A program made the position numbers and the translations under genes. Source: Flammeovirgaceae bacterium (GTDB lineage Bacteria; Bacteroidota; Bacteroidia; Cytophagales; Cyclobacteriaceae). Taken from it: 54,875 nucleotides of DNA. Position 1 is the stretch's first letter. Every line of letters starts with the position of its first letter. The stretch is from the NCBI GenBank assembly GCA_021299455.1, contig JAJTGQ010000005.1, positions 1 through 54,875 on the forward strand, given 5' to 3'. Below the pieces are notes generated by a model, which was given only the letters and a program-made list of their open reading frames with translations, was not told the origin of the DNA and ran no database searches. Below are positions 33,568 to 42,325 of this stretch, piece by piece.

Positions 33568-34248
33568 TTGGAAGCGGCCGGTATACAATCTTTGTTCGCG
33601 GAAATTGGCGGAAGGTTTTGTATACCGGCCGTTGACATTCAGCGCAAGCTGGAAAACATCAAGGCTTTTGTTTTTGACTGGGATGGCGTATTTAATGATG
33701 GAAGTAAACGTGACCAAACAGGCAGTGGTTTTTCTGAACCTGATGCAATGGGAACCAACATGCTGCGCTTTGGTTACTGGCTTAAGCACAAATCATTACC
33801 AACCACTGCAATCATTACTGGCGAAGAAAACGAATCGGCCTTATTCTTAGGGAAGAGAGAAAGGTTTTCATCCCTTTACTTTAAGGCTTCAAATAAGTTG
33901 AAGTCGTTTGAGCACTTTCTGGCCACCCATCATTTAAAAAGTAACGAGGTGGCCTTTTTTTTCGATGACGTACTGGATATATCTCTGGCCAGTCAATGTG
34001 GTCTTCGGCTTAATTCCTATCGACCATCTAATCCTCTATTCAACCATCATCTCACATCCAAACAGCTGGTTGACTATTCTACCTCAGGCCAATCTTACGC
34101 AGTGAGGGAAGGCTGTGAATTACTCATAGGCCTTCAAGGCAACTATACTGACGCCATTACAAACAGGCAACACTTTTCCGAGACATACCAAAGCTATCTA
34201 GCCGAGAGACAAAAGGTTGACACACAAGTTTACACTGGAATAAGTTAG
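33568..34248 (+). CDS. KdsC-like HAD-superfamily phosphatase
   Basis: The 226-residue HAD protein probably removes phosphate from Kdo-8-phosphate. HAD motif I is AFVFDWDGVFNDGSK (nucleophile Asp near residue 37), motif II is in AIITGEENES, motif III Lys is near YFKASNKLKS, and motif IV is FFDDVLDISLA, in place of the usual GDDxxD in KdsC. An N-terminal stretch (IQSLFAEIGGRFCIPAVDIQ) and a C-terminal extension of about 60 residues are longer than in E. coli KdsC (188 residues). The start is TTG 33568, nine bases after the stop of the fusion gene; TTG 33592 is an alternative. No ATG precedes the HAD core. A 14-bp perfect inverted repeat lies over this start region. The stop overlaps the convergent LytTR gene by 3 bases. 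Confidence 0.8.
   Translation: MEAAGIQSLFAEIGGRFCIPAVDIQRKLENIKAFVFDWDGVFNDGSKRDQTGSGFSEPDAMGTNMLRFGYWLKHKSLPTTAIITGEENESALFLGKRERFSSLYFKASNKLKSFEHFLATHHLKSNEVAFFFDDVLDISLASQCGLRLNSYRPSNPLFNHHLTSKQLVDYSTSGQSYAVREGCELLIGLQGNYTDAITNRQHFSETYQSYLAERQKVDTQVYTGIS
33575..33631 (+). repeat. Perfect 14-bp inverted repeat over the start of the KdsC-like gene
   Basis: CGGCCGGTATACAA (33575-33588) is exactly complementary to TTGTATACCGGCCG (33618-33631), separated by 29 bases. The arms are GC-rich at their ends and lie 7 bases into the coding sequence. In mRNA they would fold into a strong hairpin just behind the TTG start, which could limit initiation or mark a transcript end after the transaldolase-CBS gene. 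Confidence 0.75.
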
Positions 34249-34994
34249 ACAACTTTTTTCCGAATTTGCTTGGCATAGGTGCGGCTAACCGGAAAACTTT
34301 TTCCGCTTTGCATTTTAACGACCATGCCTCCATTAAAATGACGTTCAATTTCCTTTAGATGATTTACGTTAACAATCGTTGATCGGTGGACGCGAATGAA
34401 CGTATCGGGATTCATCATTTCTTCTAATTTTCCAATACCTGAAGAACTTACAAACTGATCATTTTTTGTAACGATAATAGTATAGTCACCAGATGCTTCC
34501 AGGTACACAATTTCATCCATGGGCAAGTTGAATAACTTCTCCGATTTCTGAACGAAAATATGAGACTCGTAGGTGCCTTTGTGATTGACTTGATGTAGGC
34601 TGCCTAATAGATTTTCCAAATCCCCTTCGTCCATTTTTTTGCGCTTCAGAGCCCTGGCTACTGCTTGCCTAAATCGTTCTTCATCGAGTGGTTTCAGCAG
34701 ATAATCAACCGCATTTTTTTCAAAAGCCTTGATGGCATATTGATCATAGGCTGTAATGAAAATGACATAGGGTTCGTGATCTATTTCATCCAACACTTCA
34801 AAGCCAGTCATACCGGGCATTTGTACATCTAGAAAAATCAAATCTGGAGTCAGCTTATTGATTTTCTCTACTGCTTCCGAGCCTTTAGAACGTTCATCTA
34901 ATAGCTCTATTTCTTCAATTGATTCTAGGTATTCTCGTAGCAGGTCGCGCGCAAGCTTTTCATCATCAATAATCAGGCAGGTTGCTTTTTTCAT
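34245..34994 (-). CDS. LytTR-family response regulator of a LytS/YehU-type system
   Basis: A 249-residue regulator with a receiver domain (about 1-120; IIDDEKLAR, Asp in LIFLDVQMPGMTG near residue 56, Lys in YLLKPLDEERFR) and a C-terminal LytTR domain (about 145-245; VYLEASGDYTIIVTKNDQFVSSSGIGKLE, FIRVHRSTIVNVNHLKEIERHFNGG). It binds DNA once phosphorylated by the neighbouring kinase, whose stop overlaps its ATG by 4 bases. Its 3' end overlaps the stop of the convergent KdsC-like gene by 3 bases. Targets cannot be read from sequence; autoregulation is common for this family. Confidence 0.94.
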   Translation of the reverse strand: MKKATCLIIDDEKLARDLLREYLESIEEIELLDERSKGSEAVEKINKLTPDLIFLDVQMPGMTGFEVLDEIDHEPYVIFITAYDQYAIKAFEKNAVDYLLKPLDEERFRQAVARALKRKKMDEGDLENLLGSLHQVNHKGTYESHIFVQKSEKLFNLPMDEIVYLEASGDYTIIVTKNDQFVSSSGIGKLEEMMNPDTFIRVHRSTIVNVNHLKEIERHFNGGMVVKMQSGKSFPVSRTYAKQIRKKVV

Positions 34995-36109
34995 ATGAGC
35001 TGAGTTTCAAGTTTTATTTCCTTGGCGATTGTCGTCTTGGGGTTTTTACTTTTCACAAAAAAACGAACGCGGTAGCCACTCTCCGAAGCGTTGATCTGAA
35101 GACCTGATTGCGGACCGAAATAACTTTTCAAACGAAGATCGGTGTTTGCAATGCCAATCCCGCTAGAACTTCCGTCCATGACCTTCTTTGCTTTTGATCC
35201 TAAACCGTCATCGCGTACTTCAAATAAAACTACATCTTTTGATCTTCGAACCAATAACGAAATAGTCCCGCCCTCTTCTTTGGGTCCTATGCCATACTTC
35301 ACAGCGTTTTCAACAAGAGGTTGCAAAATCATGGGTGGAATTTCTATGCTCAAGCAAGATGAATCAATCTCCTTCTCAAAGCGAAGCCGGTCACCAAATC
35401 GAACCTGCTGAATTTTAACATAGTTTTCAATAAATTCAATCTCGCTGCTTAGTTGAACCAATTCTTCTCCATGAGAGTCGAGTGCGTAACGAAAAATATC
35501 CGATAGATTTGTAATTACTCTTCTTGCCTGTTCTTTGCTGGTGTGAACTAGTGTACTGATTGAATTAAGTGTATTGAAAAGAAAATGGGGATTGATCTGT
35601 GACTTTAACAAGGATATTTGCATCTCTCTGTTTTTAATCGCCAAAATACTCTTCTCTTTTTCCTGGCGCTGGATTCCCTGGAAGTACCGAATAACGTAGT
35701 ATACACCTACTGTTATTATATACTGGTCATGAAACCGTAGCGCATCCCAGCTCAATAACGCCAACATGTATTCTTTCCAATGAACGAAGTAAACGAATCC
35801 CTCCAGGTAATCATTGAAGAAATAAGAAAGTGTGCCCATCACAAAGAAGAACAATATGATGCCGGCCACGTGCCCCACTACTTGAAAAATCGGTTTAAAA
35901 TTGGAGAGCCAGTGTGACCATAGGAAAATAAGAATAATTGAAATGATTAACGCCTCATACAAAAAGAAAGCATTCCACAGGACGTAATAGGCGGGATTGT
36001 CGAATTGCCATTCAATAATGGCGCTGATGGCAAAATTGATAAAATACCAAAGGCAGATCAGCCAATAGGCACGTTTCCAAATGGACGGTATGCGTTCAAG
36101 CCACTTCAA
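34991..36109 (-). CDS. LytS/YehU-type sensor histidine kinase (His_kinase family)
   Basis: The 372-residue kinase has about four N-terminal membrane helices (about 15-150), a short coiled linker (QRQEKEKSILAIKNREMQ), the His_kinase domain with phospho-His in LKSQINPHFLFNTLNSISTL (about residue 177), and a HATPase domain (ILQPLVENAVKYGIGPKEEGG; DDGLGSKAKK; SSGIGIANTDLRLKSYFG). It is coupled by a 4-base overlap to the LytTR regulator. The start codon is TTG (36109), with an AGGAGA sequence about 12 bases upstream that supports it; there is no nearby in-frame ATG before the first helix. Confidence 0.93.
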   Translation of the reverse strand: MKWLERIPSIWKRAYWLICLWYFINFAISAIIEWQFDNPAYYVLWNAFFLYEALIISIILIFLWSHWLSNFKPIFQVVGHVAGIILFFFVMGTLSYFFNDYLEGFVYFVHWKEYMLALLSWDALRFHDQYIITVGVYYVIRYFQGIQRQEKEKSILAIKNREMQISLLKSQINPHFLFNTLNSISTLVHTSKEQARRVITNLSDIFRYALDSHGEELVQLSSEIEFIENYVKIQQVRFGDRLRFEKEIDSSCLSIEIPPMILQPLVENAVKYGIGPKEEGGTISLLVRRSKDVVLFEVRDDGLGSKAKKVMDGSSSGIGIANTDLRLKSYFGPQSGLQINASESGYRVRFFVKSKNPKTTIAKEIKLETQLI

Positions 36110-36248
36110 GTCAGTAAGATCTCCTTTAAATTTAATGAAAAGGATTTAATGATTATTAGCCCATTAAATATCCGGCAAACCTACATTTATTTCGTTAAGT
36201 CAGAATAAAGGCCAACTCTAGAAAATGCTATCTTGTGGCTTGTATAAT

Positions 36249-37454
36249 ATGAAATACTACCTGGCGTTATTTTGCGCCCTTGGCACATTCATCACGGCAG
36301 CTCAAAAGGTAACTGTTTCCGGCAAGGTAGTCGATAAGGAAACCAGAGAACCGCTGCCTTTTGCCTCTGTGGGCATTCTAGGAAAATCTATTGGCACTGT
36401 TACAAACCTACAAGGTGAGTTCGATTTTCATCTAAACAGTGTTTTCAAAGACAATATTTTTGCAATCAACATGCTCGGCTACAAAACCTTTGAAGCCCCG
36501 GTCTGGTCTTTGCTCACCGACTCGCTCATCATTCAATTAGAAAAATCAACTGTTGTACTAGACGAAGTGGTTGTTTCCGATTCACTAAAAGGAGGAGACA
36601 TTCTACACATTGCCCTTTCAAGAATTGATGAAAACTACCCCAAACGCCCATTTATTATAGAAGGCTTCTACCGCGACCTAAAGAAAGTAGCTAACACCTA
36701 TGTTTCGCTCCTAGAGGCAGCCGTGTCTATCTATGACGAAGATTATAATGAGCCAAGAAACAAATTCAAATTAAGAGAAAGAGTCGCTTTAAAAGAAGTT
36801 CGCAGAAGCATCGGATATAGTAGTAAATTCACTTCCTTTTTTGATCAGGGAAATCTATTGGAGGACCTGCTCCTGCACAATAGTATCCGCTATCGTCATT
36901 TCCCTGAAGAAGATGAATTTCTAAAACAGTTGACAAGAGAAAAAGATACTGATTTTAACAATAAACCGGTCTATGTGGTAACCCATAAACTTGACCAAGT
37001 AAAGCTCTTGATAGACAAAAAAACTTTTGCAATCCTTCATCTTGAAGACGAGAATACATCCGATCTTTTTGTAGGTAAAAAGCGAGGTCTGGTGAGCAAA
37101 CTTGTAAAGGTCAAAAGGGTAATCGATTTTAAAGTGTTTGAAGGGGTGTTGTATCTTAATTATCTGAGCGTAAACTCTCAGATTAATTGGTTTGATGGTG
37201 AAACCAACGAATTGAAATTTGAAACTGAACTTAATCAGATTCTCTTGATTAACTCAGTGGAACCCAACACGTCCAAGAAGATCGGATTGGGGCAAAAAAT
37301 GAAAAACTATGGTCTTCAATATCAAGACCAGGCATATAATAAAGCGTTTTGGGATAATTACAATGTTTTAAAAGAAAGCCAGTTGGATAAAAAAATAATT
37401 AGCGACCTGGAACGCGAACAATCCTTAGAACACCAATTTGGTGACAACCACTAG
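36249..37454 (+). CDS. Secreted protein with CarbopepD-reg-like beta-sandwich domain
   Basis: From ATG 36249 the 401-residue product starts with a signal peptide (MKYYLALFCALGTFITAAQ) and then a carboxypeptidase-regulatory-like domain (about 20-105: KVTVSGKVVDKETREPLPFASVGILGKSIGTVTNLQGEF). The remaining 290 residues are soluble, with beta-rich patterns and no TonB plug or barrel, so this is not a SusC receptor. Similar stand-alone proteins are common in Bacteroidota and their function is unknown; a periplasmic or outer-membrane location is likely. An earlier in-frame start at 36225 would add eight residues before the signal peptide. It is transcribed alone, divergent from the LytS gene. Confidence 0.88.
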   Translation: MKYYLALFCALGTFITAAQKVTVSGKVVDKETREPLPFASVGILGKSIGTVTNLQGEFDFHLNSVFKDNIFAINMLGYKTFEAPVWSLLTDSLIIQLEKSTVVLDEVVVSDSLKGGDILHIALSRIDENYPKRPFIIEGFYRDLKKVANTYVSLLEAAVSIYDEDYNEPRNKFKLRERVALKEVRRSIGYSSKFTSFFDQGNLLEDLLLHNSIRYRHFPEEDEFLKQLTREKDTDFNNKPVYVVTHKLDQVKLLIDKKTFAILHLEDENTSDLFVGKKRGLVSKLVKVKRVIDFKVFEGVLYLNYLSVNSQINWFDGETNELKFETELNQILLINSVEPNTSKKIGLGQKMKNYGLQYQDQAYNKAFWDNYNVLKESQLDKKIISDLEREQSLEHQFGDNH

Positions 37455-37520
37455 ACAAGTTGTTTATTAGTATGGGGTCAAAAACCACTTTACCAATTCT
37501 AACTCTCAATATTTTTTGTT

Positions 37521-37784
37521 ATGTTTAACATTATGATTCGTTGGTCAGAACTCGCGAAAAATAGTTTAGAGCAAAAAATAAGTTTGTTGTATCAACACGC
37601 ACAGTTTGTAATGGCCATCAGGTATTACCGCTACAAAGTGAACTTGTACCTACTTGGCGATGACTACATTGAAGTTTTCGTAAATCATAAGAAAGCTACA
37701 ATTGAACAAATCTCATTACTCGATCGAGGACATACGAGAATGAATTTCTATTCGGATCAAATTAAGCTATCGACCCCATGGTAG
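37521..37784 (+). CDS. Small hypothetical protein, possibly conserved
   Basis: An 87-residue soluble protein (MIRWSELAKNSLEQKISLLYQHAQFVMAIRYYRYKVN, then LYLLGDDYIEVFVNHKKATIEQISLLDRG). The pattern, a helix followed by two or three beta strands with charged ends, looks like a real small domain; I do not recognise its family. It has no signal or membrane helix. Codon use matches the neighbours, and a good terminator follows its stop, which supports that it is a gene. ATG 37533 (MIRWSEL) is an alternative start. Confidence 0.65.
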   Translation: MFNIMIRWSELAKNSLEQKISLLYQHAQFVMAIRYYRYKVNLYLLGDDYIEVFVNHKKATIEQISLLDRGHTRMNFYSDQIKLSTPW

Positions 37785-37823
37785 AAACGATAAAGCCCAA
37801 AAATTGGGGCTTTATTGTTTCTA
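37782..37823. terminator. Bidirectional hairpin terminator
   Basis: TAGAAACGATAAAGCCC pairs with GGGCTTTATTGTTTCTA across an 8-base loop, with one G-T wobble. It sits between the convergent small ORF (stop 37784) and the minus-strand zinc-ribbon gene (stop 37836). The T/A-rich stem ends suit termination on both strands. Confidence 0.8.
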
Positions 37824-37835
37824 GACAGAAAGGAT

Positions 37836-38594
37836 TTATGCTGTAGCGGTAGCTTCTACTGGCTTTGCCTGCTGCCTTAGCACCACTGTTTTCTTTGCTT
37901 TATAACCGCAATAGCCACATAGGTAATGCTTGATAATTTCGCCTTCTTCAGAGAATGTGGGACTCTTTGTTATTTCTTCCCTCACTACTTTGAAAGTTTG
38001 ATAATTACATTCCGGACATTGAATAGCATGCAAGTGCCCAGCATATTTTTCAATTTGAATGTGGCCTGATTCTTCGTCTTTCCATACGTCATAGTCAACT
38101 GAAAATACGTTTTCTTCAGCTTGCATCCCTTCATCCAAATAGGCATCTTCTTCTTCCTCACTCAATAGTTTCATAGGTTTTCCAGTCTTGGGAGAAATAC
38201 GTGGCTTATAACGAAGAACTTTCAGTCTTTTTTCTATGAAAAAAGGATAGTAGAATTTTAATAAGTTCTGTATAATCAATGCGGCAATTAATCCAAAGGC
38301 AATCGTCATAAACGCCCGAACAAAAAAGAGAACGGCACTAAACTTTACAATGCCCGAATTTCCAAGGAAGCACGCACCAATGACCAAAACAATCGATGCA
38401 ATCCACAAATATTTAATTTCATGCTTATTGATGAAATCATACTTGTTTTTATTACCCTCTGTCGTAGACAGCTTTAAAAAATATCCTAAGACAATCAAAA
38501 TGGCTACAGCCCAAAACGCATAAGAGAGATTTGCCGCTAAGGCATTCCAAGAATCATATTTGTGAGGGTCTTCTTCTAGTAAGTAATCATTCAT
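37836..38594 (-). CDS. Membrane protein with C-terminal zinc ribbon, function unknown
   Basis: A 252-residue protein with three to four N-terminal hydrophobic segments (about 20-42, 63-82, 86-112). A cytoplasmic-looking acidic region (LLSEEEEDAYLDEG) is followed by a zinc-ribbon domain with two Cys pairs: CPECNYQTF (near residue 192) and CGYCGYKAKK (near 230). The tail is rich in A, T and P. The pairing of membrane helices and a zinc ribbon resembles redox or trafficking adaptors, but no function can be named. It has its own -7 element (38644-38651) and ends at the bidirectional terminator, so it is monocistronic. Confidence 0.8.
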   Translation of the reverse strand: MNDYLLEEDPHKYDSWNALAANLSYAFWAVAILIVLGYFLKLSTTEGNKNKYDFINKHEIKYLWIASIVLVIGACFLGNSGIVKFSAVLFFVRAFMTIAFGLIAALIIQNLLKFYYPFFIEKRLKVLRYKPRISPKTGKPMKLLSEEEEDAYLDEGMQAEENVFSVDYDVWKDEESGHIQIEKYAGHLHAIQCPECNYQTFKVVREEITKSPTFSEEGEIIKHYLCGYCGYKAKKTVVLRQQAKPVEATATA

Positions 38595-38643
38595 ATTTTA
38601 TAGGTTTATCGTAGTCTTTAATTGAAATTTACCCTGTCGAAGT

Positions 38644-38651
38644 CAAATATA
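38644..38651 (-). promoter_or_regulatory. Putative promoter of the zinc-ribbon membrane gene
   Basis: On the minus strand the -7 box reads TATATTTG (TAnnTTTG), with a TTTG at the -33 region about 22 bases further upstream, close to the Bacteroidota consensus spacing. It would give a leader of about 43 bases before the ATG at 38594. Confidence 0.55.
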
Positions 38652-38702
38652 GATAAAAAGCTTAAAATTTAAACAAAAAAATAACTCATAAAAGTTCAGC
38701 CC

Positions 38703-39479
38703 CTAAGCTTGCTCGGCTAAGCACCTGCTGCTAAACTCCATAACAGCATTTAATGCCCCCCGCCTATCCTCCATCATCCCCATATGAGCCGAGTGCTCTA
38801 GTGGGTGGTATACAAATTTTGGCGCTAGTTCGGCAATTTGTTTTGACACAACCTCCAGAATTATAGAATCGTGGATACCGGCAATGACTAAAAGGTAAAT
38901 GGGCAGTGAACGAAGAAAATCTACCGATGATTGCCGATCCCGCATCGCTTCTGTATAAGAAATAACCGTTTCGAGAGGAGTCTTGGCTGCCATTTGGTTT
39001 ACCTTCATAAGGTATTTGTCTTTATCATCATAAAAAAGGCCCTGCACAAATGTGCTTGCAAAGGGAGCAACCCCATTCTTTTGTACAAAATCTATCGTTT
39101 TGTTTCGATTTGCCTTCTTTTCATCACTGTCGGCAAAAGCCGTAGAGTGAAAAAGGCCAATGCCCGAAAAAGCATCGACCTTTTTTCTGGCCATAGCTAA
39201 TGTTATATAACCACCCAGCGAGTGCCCAATCAAAATTGATTTTTGAATACCGGATTCTTGCAACCAAACCAACATTTGGTCAGCAATGTCGTCTATAGAA
39301 AACGGGGTGGACGGCAACTGACTTTTACCAAAACCCGGCAAATCCGGGGTGATAACCCGAAAATTCAAAGAGAGTTCGTCAGCAAAACCGTCCCAGATTT
39401 GGTGGTTCTCGCAAAATCCGTGTAGTAATACGATCGGGAAACCTTTTCCTTGATCCTTAAAATAAATTTGCTGACTCAC
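38703..39479 (-). CDS. Alpha/beta-hydrolase fold enzyme
   Basis: A 258-residue soluble hydrolase: oxyanion-hole motif VLLHGFCENHQIW (about 17-29), nucleophile elbow in IGHSLGGYITLA (Ser near residue 87), an acidic residue in VIAGIHDSI near 205, and the catalytic His in LEHSAHMGMMEDR near 234. The gene starts with GTG directly after the dxs stop codon, so the two are co-transcribed. The substrate is not predictable; esterase/lipase-like activity on small esters is usual for this family. Confidence 0.9.
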   Translation of the reverse strand: MSQQIYFKDQGKGFPIVLLHGFCENHQIWDGFADELSLNFRVITPDLPGFGKSQLPSTPFSIDDIADQMLVWLQESGIQKSILIGHSLGGYITLAMARKKVDAFSGIGLFHSTAFADSDEKKANRNKTIDFVQKNGVAPFASTFVQGLFYDDKDKYLMKVNQMAAKTPLETVISYTEAMRDRQSSVDFLRSLPIYLLVIAGIHDSIILEVVSKQIAELAPKFVYHPLEHSAHMGMMEDRRGALNAVMEFSSRCLAEQA

Positions 39480-41405
39480 CTAGGCAATGGAACGAACGGA
39501 TTCAAGCATAGAAAGAACAGAACGCTCGATGCCTTCGGGATCAAAACCGCACTCCTTGTGTAATTCTAATTGTTCTCCGTGTTCGACAATACGATCGGGT
39601 ATGCCCAGCCTTCTTACTTCACATTGGTAATTATTATCCGCCATAAATTCGAGCACTGCACTTCCAACACCACCTTCGATACAACCGTCCTCAACCGTAA
39701 TTACTTTCTTAAAAGAAGAAAAGACTTCATGCAATAAGTTTTTATCAAGAGGCTTTGCAAAGCGTAAATCATAGTGTGCAATTTGCAGGTCTTTTTTGCT
39801 AAGTTTTTCACAAGCCTCTACCACATAATTTCCAATGTGACCAAAGCTTAATACAGCAAGCTCGTTTCCTTCTCTGATTTTCCTTCCGGTTCCGATCTCA
39901 ATTTCTTTAAAGGCGGTCTTCCACTGTGGCATAACACCCTGGCCTCTGGGGTAGCGAATAGAAAATGCCTGTTCGGTTCTTGGAAGCTGCGCGGTGAACA
40001 TCAGATTTCTCAGTTCCTCCTCATTCATAGGAGAGGCCACGATCATGTTCGGCAAGCATCTGAAATAAGCTACATCATAGGCACCGTGGTGAGTAGGTCC
40101 ATCGGCACCTGCAAAGCCAGCTCTATCTAAGCAAAAGTTGACTGGCAAATTTTGAATGCACACATCATGCACTACTTGGTCGTACGCACGTTGCATAAAC
40201 GAACTGTAGATGTTGCAAAAAGGAACAAGACCTTGGGTTGCCAATCCAGCTGAAAAAGTTACCGCATGCTGCTCTGCGATACCCACATCAAAAGCGCGTT
40301 CCGGCATTTCTTTCATCATGATATTCATGGAGGAACCGGATGGCATCGCGGGCGTGATGCCCATAATTTTATCATTGCTTCTGGCCAGTTCAACCAAGGT
40401 ATGTCCAAACACATCCTGGTATTTCGGAGGTTGGGGCTTGTCGTAGACTTTCTTGTGGATCTCACCAGAAATCTTGTCAAAGGTACCAGGTGCGTGCCAG
40501 GTCGTAGCGTTGCCTTTTTCAGCCGGCCCGTAGCCTTTTCCCTTGGTGGTAATGCAATGCAATATCTTTGGACCTTTGATCTGTTTTAGATCATTGAGAA
40601 CAGACACCATATGGTCTACATCGTGACCATCTACCGGCCCGAAATACCTAAGATTAAGTGATTCGAAAAGGTTGCTCTGGCTAAGCAAAGTCGATTTAAT
40701 TCCTGTCTCTACTTTTGATACAATGTCTTGGGCACTCTTTCCTATAGAAGAAAGCTTACCAAGGAGATTCCACACGTCATCCTTGAGCTTATTATATGTC
40801 TTTGAAGTGGTAATATCCGTCAAATAATCCTTCAAGGCGCCCACGTTGGGGTCTATCGACATGCAATTGTCATTGAGGATAATCAACAAATTGGTGTCTG
40901 AAACTCCTGCGTGATTTAAGCCTTCGAAGGCCATCCCTCCCGTAAGCGCGCCATCTCCAATGATGGCAACGTGCTGCTTGTCATCCAAGCCCAAATACTT
41001 TGAAGCCACCGCCATGCCCAATGCGGCAGAAACCGAAGTGGACGAATGTCCCACGCCAAAAGTATCATAAATGCTTTCCTTTCTTTTAGGGAACCCAGAA
41101 AGCCCCTTGTAAACACGATTAGTGTAAAAATTATCTCTTCGTCCAGTGACTATTTTGTGACCGTACGCTTGATGACCCACATCCCACACCAACTGATCAT
41201 AAGGGGTATTATAGACATAATGAAGTGCTACGGTAAGCTCGACAACGCCCAAGCTCGCCCCAAAATGACCGCCATAAACGGAAACATTGTCTATAATATA
41301 ATGCCTCAGTTCATCACATAGTTGAACCAGTTGAGCCTGATCCAATTTTTTCAGGTCATCAGGGCTATTGATACCAGCAAGCAGTTTTCCGGGAGTTATC
41401 AACAT
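39480..41405 (-). CDS. dxs: 1-deoxy-D-xylulose-5-phosphate synthase
   Basis: Thiamine-diphosphate enzyme that joins pyruvate and glyceraldehyde-3-phosphate in the first step of the MEP isoprenoid pathway. The 641-residue protein shows GHFGASLGVVELTVALHYV, WDVGHQAYGHKIVTGRRD, the ThDP motif IGDGALTGG (near residue 148) with the matching NDNCMSIDPNVGAL, SRYLGP-type segment LRYFGPVDGHDVD, and the transketolase domain AEQHAVTFSAGLATQGL and RAGFAGADGPTHHGAYDVAYFR. The ATG at 41405 gives the standard N terminus, but a -7 element ends only 8 bases upstream, so the mRNA may have almost no leader. An alpha/beta hydrolase follows directly downstream. Confidence 0.97.
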   Translation of the reverse strand: MLITPGKLLAGINSPDDLKKLDQAQLVQLCDELRHYIIDNVSVYGGHFGASLGVVELTVALHYVYNTPYDQLVWDVGHQAYGHKIVTGRRDNFYTNRVYKGLSGFPKRKESIYDTFGVGHSSTSVSAALGMAVASKYLGLDDKQHVAIIGDGALTGGMAFEGLNHAGVSDTNLLIILNDNCMSIDPNVGALKDYLTDITTSKTYNKLKDDVWNLLGKLSSIGKSAQDIVSKVETGIKSTLLSQSNLFESLNLRYFGPVDGHDVDHMVSVLNDLKQIKGPKILHCITTKGKGYGPAEKGNATTWHAPGTFDKISGEIHKKVYDKPQPPKYQDVFGHTLVELARSNDKIMGITPAMPSGSSMNIMMKEMPERAFDVGIAEQHAVTFSAGLATQGLVPFCNIYSSFMQRAYDQVVHDVCIQNLPVNFCLDRAGFAGADGPTHHGAYDVAYFRCLPNMIVASPMNEEELRNLMFTAQLPRTEQAFSIRYPRGQGVMPQWKTAFKEIEIGTGRKIREGNELAVLSFGHIGNYVVEACEKLSKKDLQIAHYDLRFAKPLDKNLLHEVFSSFKKVITVEDGCIEGGVGSAVLEFMADNNYQCEVRRLGIPDRIVEHGEQLELHKECGFDPEGIERSVLSMLESVRSIA

Positions 41406-41413
41406 TGCAAAAT

Positions 41414-41421
41414 CAAAGTTA
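41414..41421 (-). promoter_or_regulatory. Putative -7 element for dxs
   Basis: On the minus strand it reads TAACTTTG, an exact TAnnTTTG match, and ends 8 bases before the dxs ATG. A near-leaderless transcript is implied, as for glyS. Confidence 0.4.
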
Positions 41422-41538
41422 TCACGTCTGTCTTTCTAAACAGACACTCAAGGTAAGTTGTTTTTAAAAGATTTTAAGCCTCACAGCAGGAAATTTACGG
41501 ATTTGTAGATAAGAACGGTTTTATCCAACGGATTTGGA

Positions 41539-41546
41539 TATTTTTG
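41539..41546 (+). promoter_or_regulatory. Putative -7 element for scpA
   Basis: TATTTTTG followed by CCATCC matches TAnnTTTG, 13 bases before the scpA ATG. With the dxs element it forms a divergent promoter pair in a 154-base gap. Confidence 0.45.
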
Positions 41547-41559
41547 CCATCCGAAATTT

Positions 41560-42324
41560 ATGGAACAAAAGCCTTTTGAAATTCATTTGCCCCTTTTTGA
41601 GGGCCCGTTTGACTTGCTTCTTTTCTTTATCGAGCGAGATGAACTCGAGATCAACGACATTCCCATTTCAAAGATTACAAACGATTTTCTGGAGTATTTA
41701 CGCCAGTTGGAAACCATGAATATAGAAGTGGCCAGCGAGTTTATTCTGGTAGCCGCTACGCTGATGCGTATTAAATCAAAAATGCTACTTCCTCGCCCGC
41801 AATTAGATGAGCAAGGAAATGAAATCGATCCGCGGGAAGAATTGGTGAAACACCTGATGGAGTACAAAAAGTACAAATCAGTGGTGGAGCAGTTCCACAA
41901 AATGGAAGAGACCGAGCTGATGAAGGAGAAGCGAGGTAACTTGATGAAAGAGCTAAAACAGCTGGCGGAGATCACAAATGTTGAAGCGGAATTACAAGAT
42001 GTTGACCTTTTTAAGCTATTGATGGTTTTTGAAAAGGTCTTGAAACGACAAGATGAAGAGAAAAATAAGCCTGTTCACCAAGTTATTCAGTATCCATTTA
42101 CGATTGAGGGCCAGAAAGAGTATATACTAAACGAAATTACAAGTAAGCCCCGTGTTCCTTTTATTGAGTTGTTCGAAAAAGCACCAACCCGCATCGCTTT
42201 AATTTTTAACTTTCTGGCTATTCTTGAAATGCTAGCCAACGGAATGATATCCATACAACAAGGAGAAGGCTTTAACAATTTTTGGGTGATGAAGAAAGAC
42301 GAGATCGAGGAGACAGCTCAATAA
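41560..42324 (+). CDS. scpA: Chromosome segregation and condensation protein ScpA
   Basis: A 254-residue kleisin subunit of the SMC-ScpAB complex. The N-terminal helix region carries FEIHLPLFEGPFDLLLFFIERDELEINDIPI, the middle is charged and helical (DPREELVKHLMEYKKYKSVVEQF), and the C-terminal winged helix ends VPFIELFEKAPTRIALIFNFLAILEMLANGMISIQQGEGFNNFWV. It bridges the SMC heads and binds ScpB; scpB and smc are not in this window. Its stop lies one base before the convergent TolC-type gene's stop, with no terminator visible between them. Confidence 0.95.
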   Translation: MEQKPFEIHLPLFEGPFDLLLFFIERDELEINDIPISKITNDFLEYLRQLETMNIEVASEFILVAATLMRIKSKMLLPRPQLDEQGNEIDPREELVKHLMEYKKYKSVVEQFHKMEETELMKEKRGNLMKELKQLAEITNVEAELQDVDLFKLLMVFEKVLKRQDEEKNKPVHQVIQYPFTIEGQKEYILNEITSKPRVPFIELFEKAPTRIALIFNFLAILEMLANGMISIQQGEGFNNFWVMKKDEIEETAQ

Positions 42325-42325
42325 G

